Shown here: positions 10,709 to 22,205 of the stretch, piece after piece
Numbering within the stretch: the stretch's first letter is position 1
Layout: each line of letters opens with the position of its first letter
NCBI RefSeq assembly: GCF_010389155.1
Contig: NC_057765.1
Coordinates: forward strand, 44,287,559-44,351,558
Length of the DNA: 64,000 nt
From: Erigeron canadensis
Taxonomy: Eukaryota; Streptophyta; Magnoliopsida; Asterales; Asteraceae
Direction: 5' to 3'
Position numbers and translations under genes: made by a program
Notes under the pieces: model-generated
Seen by the model: the letters and a program-made list of their open reading frames with translations, nothing else
The model's database searches: none
Told to the model about the DNA's origin: nothing

Positions 10709-12420
10709 AGTGGGCGTTTTTTTTTATTACTTTTTAATGGAATGAAAAGAAATTCAATAAAGTAAATTGATCATAATGTACTATGCTACAAAAGAACTTT
10801 TTAATTAAATATATCGGTTTAGCAATGTAACAGACTCACTAAAATGCAACTTTAAATTTATTATTCTTAATTTAGAAAAAAGATGTATAAATACAAAGAG
10901 GTATTGGAAAAAAGTTCAAAGGACCAAAAATTGAAAATCTTATAAAATTCAAAATAGGTCAACATTAAAAGATCTATATGTAAATTTTCCTTTAAAAAAA
11001 TACATATCAAAATTAATTTTTCTAACAAATATTAGCCCCCTTCCCCTTTTGTTACCACCTCTGTATAATAATAGCGCCATGATTTCGTCACAAGAGATAA
11101 TAGTTTGCATTTTGTTGAGGTTCCCTGCTTAGCGCAGTGGTTTCTCATTCCCAAGTCCTCCCATGAGGTGAGAGTTCGAATCCAACTATTTGCAGCGAAT
11201 ACTGATAAGGGGCCCGTTATTTTTTGCCAGATTTGTCATTACAGACAGGGAGGCCCGCACTATTTGCAGCGACTATCGCTGCAAATAGTAGGTGTGGTCG
11301 AGATACCAAAAAAGCTTGGTTGGGATACGGTGGGCGGTTTTTTTTATTACTTTTTAATGGAATGAAAAGAAATTCAATAAAGTAAATTGATCATAATGTA
11401 CTATGCTACAAAAGAACTTTTTAATTAAATATATCGGTTTAGCAATATAACCGACTCACTAAAATGCAGCTTTAAATTTATTATTCTTAATTTAGAAAAA
11501 AGATGTATAAATACAAAGAGGTATTAAAAAAAAGTTCAAAGGGCCAAAAATTGAAAATCTTATAAAATTCAAAATAGGTCAACATTAAAAGATCTATATG
11601 TAAATTTTCCTTTAAAAAAATACATGTCAAAATTAATTTTTCTAACAAATATTAGCCCTCTTCCCCTTTTGTTACCACCTCTGTATAATAATAGCATCAT
11701 GATTTCGTCACAAGAGATAATATTTTGCATTTTGTTGAGGTTCCCAGCTTAGCGCAGTGGTTTCTCATTCCCAATTCTTCCCATGAGGTGAGAGTTCGAA
11801 TCCAACTATTTGTAGCGATTACTGACAAGGGGCCCGTTATTTTTTGCGAGGTTTGCCATTACAGACAGAGGGGCCCGCACTATTTGCAGCGACTATCGCT
11901 GCAAATAGTAGGTGTGGTCGAGATACCAAAAAAGCTTGGTTGGGATACGGTGGGAGGTTTTTTTTTATTACTTTTTAATGGAATGAAAAGAAATTCAATA
12001 AAGTAAATTGATTATAATGTAATATGCTACAAAAGAACTTTTTAATTAAATATATCGGTTTAGCAATGTAACAGACTCACTAAAATGCAGCTTTAAATTT
12101 ATTATTTTTAATTTAGAAAAAAGCTGTATAAATACAAAGAGGTATTAGAAAAAAGTTCAAAGGGCCAAAAATTGAAAATCTTATAAAATTCAAAATAGGT
12201 CAACATTAAAAGATCAATATGTAAATTTTCCTTTAAGAAAATACATATCAAAATTAATTTTTCTAACAAATATTAGCCCCCTTCCCCTTTTGTTACCACC
12301 TCTGTATAATAATAGCGTCATGATTTCGTCACAGGAGATAATATTTTGCATTTTGTTGAGGTTCCCTGCTTAGCGCAGTGGTTTCTCATTCCCAAGTCCT
12401 CCCATGAGGTGAGAGTTCGA
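10561..12420. repeat. Tandem triplication of a 620-bp unit
   Basis: Three consecutive units, about 10561-11180, 11181-11800 and 11801-12420, with only scattered substitutions and one or two single-base indels. Each unit runs from inside the family A MITE, through about 400 bp of AT-rich flank, to the promoter-like head of a SINE (TTAGCGCAGTGG A-box-like, GAGTTCGAA B-box-like). Unit junctions join GAGTTCGAA directly to TCCAACTATTTG. After unit 3 the SINE continues into its own body, so the ancestral order was MITE-flank-SINE. Confidence 0.92.
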
Positions 12421-12597
12421 ATCTCGCTTAGGGGGTAAGGTTTATCTTAATTAAAAGTCGTGTCTTTTATAGCGGTTTAATTAAGGGTCCCCCCCCCTTG
12501 GTTCCCTGACTTCGTGGATCGATCGCTAGTGACTGTCTGTACATATGGATGTAACGACTAGTCTTCCCGTGAAATGAACGTTTAATTTTTTATTTTT
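12355..12597 (+). mobile_element. tRNA-derived SINE
   Basis: RNA polymerase III A-box-like TTAGCGCAGTGG (12370s) and B-box-like GAGTTCGAATC (about 12413), a 3' body and a T-rich tail, bounded by an 11-bp direct repeat TTTTGCATTTT (12344-12354 and about 12598-12608). Its first 66 bp are also present at the end of units 1 and 2 of the adjacent tandem array. Confidence 0.8.
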
Positions 12598-12608
12598 TTT
12601 TGCATTTT

Positions 12609-13667
12609 ATAACTTAATTGCATAATGACATTGTCATAAAGGATATCAAATGAAAGAATAATCAATTTTGTATTTAATAACCGTAGAAAATTAGAAGTGT
12701 TTTTATATTTTGGCTATATTTAGTAAGAGCTTTAAAAAGCTTTTAAATAATTCTAGATTTTTATTTTAAACAAAAAATTCTTTATATTTGTAAAAGCTTA
12801 TTTGGAAAGATTAACTTTAGCTTTTAATTTGATCTAAACAAAATTCCTATACTAAAAGCTAGTGTAAATAACATTTCAGAGTTATAGTTGTAGCTTTTTG
12901 AAAAAAAAATATATCTAATTACCCTATATATACTTTTTTTTTTCTTTAGTATAATTAATTTTGACCTTTTTTTTCTACATCTACAAATTTTATTATATTC
13001 AACCATTTTATTTACCATAGACTAATTTTCTTTCATTTTCATTTATTACAAATAACACCGTATTCGTACAATGCGATGAATGTCATGGCAGGGACAGTGT
13101 GGTGGTGGATAACTATTAATGACAGAAGCGATGTCGAGTGGTGTATAAAACTAATGTAAAAGTAACTGGTGTAAATAGTTAATGAGATATTTTAAAAAGT
13201 AAAAGACTGATAATATAACATTATGGACATATTATATAATTCCATCATGTAACCTTCAACAAAAGAGAATTTTTTTATAATATAGTATATAAGTATAGAT
13301 TAACATAGTTATTGTTGTAACCATATTCAAAACCATCATGTCTTACAATCCTTTGCAGCATTTTAAAATGAAATGTACAACGTCAATTATTTCCTAGTAG
13401 CATTTTATGCTTCCTTTTACTTTTTTTTTTTATTAATGTTATATTTATATGGAATATATGATTTACGATTTATGAATATAAATTTATATATTGTGACATT
13501 TTTATTTGTTACACTTTTTAGTCATTTGATAGTTTTAACTTTTAAGTTGTAGCTATATTGTCAAATAAAATTTTAAACAAAAGATACATCAAAACTGTTA
13601 GCTGAAACTTTTATTTAGATAGAGAGAGAAAAAAAAAGTTCAAACATGAGTTATTTTTTCATACAGT

Positions 13668-13698
<31 letters not shown>

Positions 13699-13853
13699 TA
13701 GCTTTTTAATTTATAAACTTTGGAAACTTATTTATAGTTTTCAAGAATTCTATTTCATAAACTAACTTTTCATTGTATTTTCAAACTGAACAGGAAAACG
13801 TTTTCAATCATTTTTAAATAGATGAAAATTTCCATCTTAGTTTTTAGTGAAAA
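12609..13853. other. AT-rich intergenic stretch
   Basis: No supported gene or bounded element; contains a (TA)n run at about 13675-13699. Confidence 0.5.
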
Positions 13854-13890
13854 CTAGATGCTTACCCCACGCGTTTCTGCGGGAGGTTGT
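13854..13890 (-). mobile_element. Helitron 3' terminus
   Basis: On the minus strand a CCCGCAGAAACGCGTGGGG hairpin-like sequence precedes CTAG by about 7 nt, with T following, the hallmark of a Helitron 3' end. The 5' end was not located, so only the terminus is annotated; the element should extend toward higher coordinates. Confidence 0.5.
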
Positions 13891-14796
13891 ATTGCGTTTA
13901 CAGAAGGTATACAATTGCAGTCTCCAAGGTCTATATAGACAGGTTTATTTGGAGGTTAAGGGTGAGTCGTAGAATGTTCTTGGCGAATCTTCATAGCATT
14001 TTGAAACGTAATTTCTGCCCCATGTTTTGGATTGAGAGAGTTGTGTTTACGTTGTCTCGAAGTCGACATTTTTTAAGTTGTTGCAGAGATTACAAATATA
14101 ATCTACGTATTATCTATCTGCTGCTATGAAAGAAACTATAAATAAGATGACAAACAACTATACAGAAGATGACAAACCTGACAGCAGATTAAACGTGCAG
14201 TTGGTGAAAAACTAATATAAAGCAAATAAAGATTCAACCGGTTGACCTGCAAAGGTAACACAATTAATTAGTTATATTACTCCTAGTGAGATTTTAAAAA
14301 AATAGAGACGACAACAAATAATGAAAAGGACATAAGGTCCAAATTAAATAACTCTTAGTGTAAGTAAACTGTATCGATCACCATAAACATTATATAAGTA
14401 TGTTATGAAAATTTTTCAAGAAAAACCTAACAATTAAGATGCTATTATTTGCTTATTCCATTAAAAAAAAAAAAAGACTACAACCCCTTATGTAGTCAAT
14501 TGTTAGGCATGTTATGGCGATTAAGTTAATTCCTAACCAAACCGTAAAAAAAAATTCCCATCCAACCCAAAGCCTTTTATTAGATACCTCAAATTTAGTC
14601 CTTTCCCTACTTCAAATAAGTGAGTAACAATTAAACAATCCATAAAAACTAAAGATAAGCAGAAGTTAAATGGTAATGAAACAAATTACCTTTTCTATAA
14701 ACCACCTGAGTAATGAAATTGATTTGACATGGGTGTTGTAGGTGTAATGTAAAAGTACTATGAAGGAAGGAAAATACGTAGTAGCCTAATAAGTAA

Positions 14797-15303
14797 CTAA
14801 GGCTGACATAACAGGTCGTACGAAACCTGTTAAGACACGGTTCTGTTAAGACACAGACCTGTTAAGGTCAAACACGAACATGACCTGTTAACTAATCATG
14901 TCATTGTTTTCAAACACGAACACGACACGAAAATTAACAGGGACACTTGTTAAGACCTGTTAACATGTATATTATAGAATTCTTGACTAATATTGGAAAA
15001 AAACCTTAGGATACAAAAACTCTTACAAATCTAAACTATTTTATAGCGACAATAATCCTTACATTACAAAAGTTTATAAACATCTTACCTTATAAAAATC
15101 ATATATCAAATCATAATATCAATTCTTGGTATTTTATATATATGTATAATCTTAACAGGTCCTAACAGGTCCGGATCTGTTAGGACACGAATCTTAACAG
15201 GTCCGGACCTGTTAAGACACGAAACCTGTTACGGTGAAACACGAAACCTGTTAAGAACAGGTCGTGTCGTGTTAACAGGTTCCGTGTCAAAATTGTCAAC
15301 CTT
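14797..15303. mobile_element. TIR element built from AACAGGT/ACCTGTT words
   Basis: Ends AAGGCTGACA and TGTCAACCTT are inverted repeats; flanking octamers ATAAGTAA (14789-14796) and ATAAGTAG (15304-15311) match at 7 of 8 bases, suggesting an hAT-type insertion. Both subterminal regions carry many copies of ACCTGTTAA or its complement (about 17 in 500 bp) in opposite orientations around an AT-rich centre. Confidence 0.65.
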
Positions 15304-15453
15304 ATAAGTAGCTGAAGTAATGTAGAAAATTCTAGCATTTTCAAGTTTACAGCTGCAGAGTAAAAAGTAAATAATGTTATACTTTATGCATTCATTATAG
15401 GTTGTACTTTAAGCATAAAAAGTGGTAAAAGTATATAGGTTTTTAGTATGTTA

Positions 15454-15968
15454 CTAGATTTTAGGCCCGTGTCTAATACACGGGACTTACGGCGTTATCA
15501 ATATTGGATGTTAATTTATTATCGTTTAACATTAAATATACAATTTTGAGTGATAAAAAATTGATCTATATATCAACACTTTGAGCCTTCTATTGAAATA
15601 TTTTTTAAAAATATGTTTATCGAATTTGTTTAATTTTAAAATTTTAAGATATTTACATTAAATTTTATTTATTTTTAATTAATATTTTATGTCTATATAA
15701 TATTAGATATTTATTAATTTCTATTTTATTGGATAAATATTAGTAAAACTCTATTGGATTTATATTAAACTATTATTATTTATTTATTATATTAAATTTT
15801 TTGGGTAAAAAGTGTAAATTTATGATGGAAAATAAAAAAGTATAAATTAAAGTCAAAATTGAAAACAAAAGTCAACTTTAAAAAATCAAGAGTTGTGATT
15901 GGTCAATAAGTTATTAGAGCAACCGTGTTTTAGTATAATAAAAGATAAATTAGAAAAATAAGAATAAG
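15454..15968 (-). mobile_element. Non-autonomous Helitron, family H (copy 1)
   Basis: Minus-strand 3' end: hairpin CCCGTGTATTAGACACGGG, 7-nt spacer, CTAG, then T. The interior shares CGTTATCAATATTGGAT and related words with the copies at 21089, 30779 and 31678. The 5' boundary on the right is estimated by similarity. No coding capacity. Confidence 0.65.
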
Positions 15969-16699
15969 TTTTTCCATCTTAACTAATATGGGCTAAACTG
16001 TCTTACGCTAGTTGGGTTAAACTGTCTCATGCTGATTGGGCTTGGGCTAACTCCATGGACTGCCTATTCTCTTCCAGGTTAATATATCCTGACCTGGAAA
16101 TTTTATTTTAACAACAATTAAAAACAAAATACCATAATACCTTTAACAATTGATGTTATTAAGATAACACCTTGCAAATTAAAGATCAAAGTTTTAAAGT
16201 CTTGGTCATATTTTTTATATTATTAGCATAGTTCGATCGTTTTAAAAATAGTAAATGATAGACAAAGTATCCACCTAATAACTATAACTATAATTTAGAA
16301 CTAGGAAGTTTTTAGTCGCGGGGCCTCAATTGTCGTGTTGATACAGTTTCGTGATGATATTACACTTGCGTTAGTCTACAACTGTCTAATTAAAATTACT
16401 TTGTCATGAATGCTAAAATAAAAAAAAACTTTGGTGTCCAAAATTCAAAAAGTAGAACTTTTGAAGTTTGGTGCATGTTTATAAATAAAAAGAAATCCTA
16501 ATTTTATGTTATTGTCCAAAATGTGAGAAAAAAAACTTTGATGTTTGATGTTCATGTTGAAAATATTTAATCTTTGTTGTAAAAATGAAAAGTTTTGAAA
16601 ATTTACTATTTGTTTTCATTTGTCTTAATATAAAAGATAATGAGGGCGATGATACGTATACTATTTTTTTAGGTATGCACCACTGTATATGTTATAGAA

Positions 16700-17279
16700 C
16701 TAGTGGTCAGGCCCGTTCATTGGACGGGTAGTCTTAAAATATATTAATTAAAGCTAAAATATTGGAATTCAAATATATTAAATAGATATACCGAAATCAA
16801 CTTGGAAATTTGTTAGCTGAATAACCACTCCATCGGTCAAAATACTCCAAAAATTATCCGCCCAACGAAGAAACATACGAAAATTAACTCCATAGTTTAC
16901 CCTTTTTTTTTCAACTTTAGTTAAATAAACAATTTACAGTTTCTTATATTCTAAAAGTGTAAATTATATATATATAAAAGTATAATTAAATATAAATTAG
17001 GTTAAAGTGTAAATTGGTGATGGAAAATCAAAAAGTGTAAGTTAATTATTTTAAATTGGGTTAAAGTGTAAATTGATTATGGGAAACTAAAAAGTGTAAA
17101 TGAATTGTTTTAGATTGGGGTTAAAGTGTAAATTGGTGATGGAAAACCAAAAAGTGTAAATTAATTTAGATTAAAATTAAAAAAAATTAGAGGATTAATA
17201 AGGAGAGAAGATTAGACTCAAGAAGGTAGATTAGGGGTGCCAAGTGTACCCCAATCCTCTCTTTTAGTTATATTATAGA
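16700..17279 (-). mobile_element. Non-autonomous Helitron with internal tandem repeat
   Basis: Minus-strand 3' end CCCGTCCAATGAACGGG hairpin plus spacer plus CTAG; minus-strand 5' end TCTATAATATAACTAAAAGA. Host A and T flank it as expected for Helitrons. Internally (about 16985-17165) a roughly 65-bp unit with GGTTAAAGTGTAAATTG...GAAAA..AAAAAGTGTAA is repeated three times. Confidence 0.65.
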
Positions 17280-17970
17280 TACTCTCGTATAAGGATATAA
17301 AAAATATTTGTAATGCACGAAAATGCATATATCACCTCCATAATGTAAAGGGTTCAACAAGCGGGGCATGTCTAACATAGAGACAGCAGTAGAATAGCTT
17401 AAAAGAGAAGAAAGTGAAAATCTACTAAAATAATAATAACATGCTCCTACTTGGCTATCTGTTACATATCTGTTGTTGTAACAAACAATCTTTGTCTTTG
17501 CTTCACAATCGTTTGCTCATCCTTGACTTGTAAAATCAACCATACCATAATCACTTCCACCAAATTGACCAAGAATTTTTGAAATCACTTTAATAGATAA
17601 AAAATTTACGATATACTTTTTTATTCTTTACTGGATTACGTAGATAATTAATTTGATTTAGTTGGGTGTAGATATATAATATTAGTTTAAAATATAGTAC
17701 ATTGTATTACGTGATCATATAATATACTACAAAAGTGTCCATGTCATGAATTCATAAACTTTCAACATAAACGAAATATACAAAAGAGTGTCCATGTCAT
17801 GGTCTTCGAAAAGCTATTATGATGCATAAATAAAATTTTGAGTTCCAAATAATTGACTTTATATTATGCTACAAGTGTATGTACCAAGTGTTAGCAACAA
17901 ATGTCATGATCATATATATTTCTTTATAACCAAACTTCACTTTCATATTTTCGTGTCTCCAACGCCCACC

Positions 17971-19017
17971 ATGCTCTTCTTATTCTTTCTTCTACTATTA
18001 CTCTTCTATCCATCATGTTTCCCGGCAAGAACAACACCGTCGTCAACAACCACCATAAATGGCATCCACAACTCCACCTGGCACGACTTTGAAAAATTCA
18101 TCGATGCTAGCAAAGGGCCCCACTATTCTGGCATGTCTGAGCTCAAGAAATACATGCAACGTTTCGGATACCTTAAAGTATCCGAAACTACCTTTAGTGA
18201 CAAATTTGATGACAAATTTGAGCTTTCAGTTACCAGATACCAGCGGAAACTAGGTCTTCCTGTTACCGGAAAACTTGACTCGGAAACAATCTCTCAAATG
18301 ACATCACCGAGATGTGGCGTGCGTGATGTGCCACCAAAAATGAATTTGCATGCAATACAACATTATAATTACTTCAAAGACAAGCCAAGATGGTCACGTG
18401 ACTTACCAACAACTCTCACGTATGCTTTTTCCCCAAACTATATCATTTCAAATTTGAAAATTTCTGACATAAAAGCCGTCTTTCGACGTGCTTTTTCACG
18501 GTGGTCAGCAGTGATTCCCGTGAACTTCACGGAAGCTGAAGACTACGGGTTCTCGGACATCAAGATAGGATTTTATAATGGTGATCATGACGATGGAGAA
18601 CCATTTGATGGTGTTCTTGGTGTTTTAGCACACGGGTTTTCACCCGAAAGTGGGAAACTCCACCTTGATGCGGCGGAAACATGGGCAGTCGATTTCGAAT
18701 CAGAGAAATCAGGGGTAGCTGTCGATTTGGAATCCGTTGCAACTCATGAAATCGGTCATGTTTTAGGACTAGCTCATAGTTTTGTGAAAGAATCTGTCAT
18801 GTATCCGAGTTTGAAACCTAGAGAGAAAAAACTGGATTTGAAGGTTGATGATATTGAAGGAATTCAACAACTTTATGGATCAAACCCAAATTTTAATATC
18901 GAAGCTTTGTCTCAGCCTGATACTTCTTCGAATCATGGTGTTGATTCGAAGATCCAGCTCAGATCCTCATCAAGCTGGATCATCGCCCTACTAGCGATGC
19001 TTTTGATCAATCATTAA
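17971..19017 (+). CDS. Plant matrix metalloproteinase (MMP), probable GPI-anchored
   Basis: 348-aa zinc endopeptidase precursor of the MMP (M10A) family acting at the plasma membrane or apoplast, single exon as usual for plant MMPs. Order: signal peptide (1 to about 22, MLFLFFLLLLLFYPSCF); prodomain with a peptidoglycan-binding-like helix region (about 50-112, LGLPVTGKLDSETISQM); cysteine switch PRCGVRD (113-119, C115 ligates zinc in the zymogen); catalytic domain about 138-304 with zinc motif HEIGHVLGLAH (259-269) and Met-turn M277 (SVMYPS); then a short spacer and hydrophobic C-terminal tail SWIIALLAMLLINH (335-348), suggesting a GPI signal. HGFSP and HLDAAETW carry the structural-metal ligands typical of the family. 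No hemopexin domain, as in other plant MMPs. The frame is open upstream to 17866, but the 17971 ATG (CCACCATGC context) starts exactly at the signal peptide and is chosen. Confidence 0.96.
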   Translation: MLFLFFLLLLLFYPSCFPARTTPSSTTTINGIHNSTWHDFEKFIDASKGPHYSGMSELKKYMQRFGYLKVSETTFSDKFDDKFELSVTRYQRKLGLPVTGKLDSETISQMTSPRCGVRDVPPKMNLHAIQHYNYFKDKPRWSRDLPTTLTYAFSPNYIISNLKISDIKAVFRRAFSRWSAVIPVNFTEAEDYGFSDIKIGFYNGDHDDGEPFDGVLGVLAHGFSPESGKLHLDAAETWAVDFESEKSGVAVDLESVATHEIGHVLGLAHSFVKESVMYPSLKPREKKLDLKVDDIEGIQQLYGSNPNFNIEALSQPDTSSNHGVDSKIQLRSSSSWIIALLAMLLINH

Positions 19018-21088
19018 TTTGTGTAACTCGTGAAAGGCATGAGTTACAAAATGATCGATTGCATAAATACGTACAATAGCATATATGAAGTAGACGTATA
19101 GCAAGATTTTGTACATAAATTAAAGTTTGACTAAAACATACTACTAATTGAATCTCTCAAAATCAATTAAGTTGTAATGAATTTCGTTTGTCTTTTAGAG
19201 GTTGTGAATGTATTATTGAATTATTGTTTAGAACCAATGATATTTTAACATTTTTTTGGTAGATTTTATGTGAAAATGATCTTGATGAATTTGTAGATTT
19301 TATTTTTCATTTTCTAGACTAGATACAAACATGATACTGAGGGGGGCGCAACTATACAAATTGTATTCCATGAAGTATAACTTTATAAATTTAATAAAAA
19401 GATCATTGAGTAAATAATACGGAAGTTTCTAACGGTCGTCGGGTGGCTGCTACTAGACGACCAAACATATATCGCACTCCCATTCAATTCGTTGACGGCT
19501 ACCATTTCAATGTCAACTAACTAATTCTCACCAAATGTTATTTATATTAACTAACTAAACTACTTTTCTATGACCAAACTATTTTCTTAATATATACTCC
19601 TAACATATATAATAGACATCTTAAGCAATAATGTGTAATAATATATATAACTTAATTGTTTATCTTTTTTAAATCATTTTTGTTCTTTCATTATCAACCA
19701 CTAATAAAAATTTGATTAATTATCAATCAACTATTTGATTTATTGAACAGGATGTTTTGCATATATTATATATATACTACTAAATGGTAGCTAGGGACGA
19801 TGTATGAGGGATTGAGTGGAGTACTCTAGCTAAAAGTATTTCAATTCGTTCAATGCATAAGATATAACTCGTTGTTGCATAATCAAAATAATTAACGACC
19901 TTAACGACCGTTAGGTGTTGTATGGCTAACTAACGGTAGTTACAAAAGTGTACTTAACGGGGTTTGTTTTCAAGTTTAAGTATTTTAAGTTTTGATACTA
20001 AAGTTTTGTTTTATTTACTTTTTGCTACATAATTTTTTGCTTTTTAAGCTTTTTCCATCAAAAATTTATTTCTTTCTTGACTTTACAACATAACTTTTAC
20101 TTATTAAACTTTCCTCATGCATGGAAACGTTTTATTTACATTTTCTCTTTTACTTTTTGTCACATAACTTTTATTTTTTAAACTTTCACCAAACAAGTTT
20201 TGTTTTCAAGTTTAAGTTTTTTAACTTTTATACTTTTTTCCACATAACTTTCTTTTTTTTAAGTCTCACTCTGAAAGTTTTCTTTTATATGCTTTTTACC
20301 ACATAACTTTTAGTTTCTAAATTTTGTTACCAAAATTTTATTTTCTTAACTTTTGACCACAACTTTTATTTTCTTAACTTTTGCCACGAAAATATTGTTT
20401 TTCAGCTTAATGCTTTTAACTTTTGTCACAAGAGTTTTGTTTTTCTCTCGAATCAACGTCTTGGTAGAACTACTTGTTCACTACAATAATGTAAGGTCCG
20501 ACAATGAAAGAAAAGGCAAATTACGCTTTGTGGGGCTTAATTAATGAATACATTTTATACTTAAGTTATTCCGTGAAGGCAGGCTCACGGCAGGCGGAAC
20601 TTAGATGTATACAACATATGTATTCCACTAGTTGTTCTCATCTTGATATTTTTAATATAATTTTTTTATATGTTTATTTGTTTTTAAAGGTAACTGAGAA
20701 TGTAATTTAATTTTGTAGTTTCATTTTACGCTTATTAGTATCATAAAAATCGTTTAAAAACCTCATAATGAAAATTCTGACTTTGTTCATATGTACTCCA
20801 AAACCTTCATAAATCCTCACCTCGAACCACTTGATATTTAAAAACCAAATGGCCTAACGACCAACTTTTTTGGCCCGTCCATCCCTCTCAAGATAACTCT
20901 ACTAAGTACTAACTGTTTATTCAATTCCGAAACACCATATATATATATATGGCCAAGGACTTGGTCTCATGATATCCTTCAGAGTACTTTTATTTACAAT
21001 AAATAATCTTCTAAAGTTGACTTCATATATAAAAGTTCTCTTGTTAATATTCTATTTAGTGCAAAATTGAGACTTTTCTAGTAATCTA
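19018..21088. repeat. Intergenic stretch with a degenerate tandem repeat
   Basis: Downstream of the MMP gene. From about 19975 to 20445 a degenerate unit of roughly 50-65 bp recurs, built around TTTTTACCACATAACTTTTA and AAGTTTTGTTTTCAAGTTT. It gives Phe-rich spurious frames (for example 20121-20306). No gene seen. Confidence 0.55.
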
Positions 21089-22205
21089 CTAGATTTTAGA
21101 CCCGTGTCCAACACTGGACACGAGGTTTACGATATTATCAATATTAGATCTTCATACTTTTAAGTCATAAAAGCTTATAATTTTGAAAAAAAATACGGTT
21201 TCAAGTGTTATATTTGTAGTACAATAATCATATGTTTGTCACTATATATAATGATTAGCCTAGACATATTGATGGAATTGTTTGTTGTAGTCATTTTCAC
21301 AAGCCACATGTTATATATAATAAATTCTCCATTATAGAACATTTTGAAACCAGTTATACTCATAATGTGATATTATTATGAAAGATAATTAAGAATTAAA
21401 ATATAAACATATTTGTAATCATGTACTTGACATTCAAGTATATATATTTAATCATGATGCGCGTCCATAACACGCATAGGTTTATTTTCAATCACTTGTT
21501 CTATGATAATATGATAACAATTAGTATTGTTTTTATATTATTTTGATTTGAGTGACAATTATAACATTAAACATTAACATGTAAAACTAATATATAAAAA
21601 GGAGAAAATTATGTACTTTTTTTTATTGTGAGATAAAATGAATCTTGAATGTAGTTTATATTGATTTGGATTTAGGATTCAAGTAATCCTTTGTTGTAAA
21701 TCGTGTTTGGCATATGTATCTAAAGTTCACATTGTATTTATCTCAAATATTAAACTAAATATTAATATTTATAATTATAAAAATCTAATATAATATTTGT
21801 TAATAAGTCATTAAGTTTTGAAATAATTTTTTGTAGAAAATATTTCATATGTTAAAAGTTTTTTTAATTTAATTAAATGATTATAAATTTTAAAAAATTC
21901 TCTCAAGTTGATGGCTAAAAATAAATATAAATTAAGTATTCAAGACAAAAAATGTAAATTATTGATGGAAAATAAAAAAGTGTAAATTAATGGGATTTTT
22001 TCTACAAATTAATATAAATACTAATATAATAATATATTTGGATAATGATTATTAGGATTTTTAATTTGTAGTTTATCTAAATGATGACATTATCAAAAAG
22101 TCAATTTGATGAAATTGAGCGATGTAATTGGTTAATAAGTCATTAGGTCAACTGTCTTATAGTATATATTATATAAGATATAATAAGATAAGATTAAGAT
22201 TAAGA
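21089..22205 (-). mobile_element. Non-autonomous Helitron, family H (copy 2, longest)
   Basis: Minus-strand 3' end: GTGTCCAGTGTTGGACACGGG hairpin region, spacer, CTAG, T. The minus-strand 5' end reads TCTTAATCTTAATCTTATCT and then ACTATAAGACAGTTGACCTA, shared with the copy starting at 30052. About 1.1 kb, no coding capacity. Confidence 0.75.

Noticed and set aside
11105..12006. Repeated 86-93-codon ORFs starting MHFVEVP
   Set aside because: They are reading frames across the SINE head and MITE parts of the 620-bp tandem repeat, repeated only because the DNA is.
12370..12425. Possible tRNA gene (A and B boxes present)
   Set aside because: No cloverleaf, acceptor stem or anticodon arm can be drawn; the TSD and T-rich tail identify a SINE.
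17866..17970. Upstream in-frame extension of the metalloproteinase
   Set aside because: It would add 35 residues before the signal peptide; the ATG at 17971 has better context and starts the hydrophobic signal.
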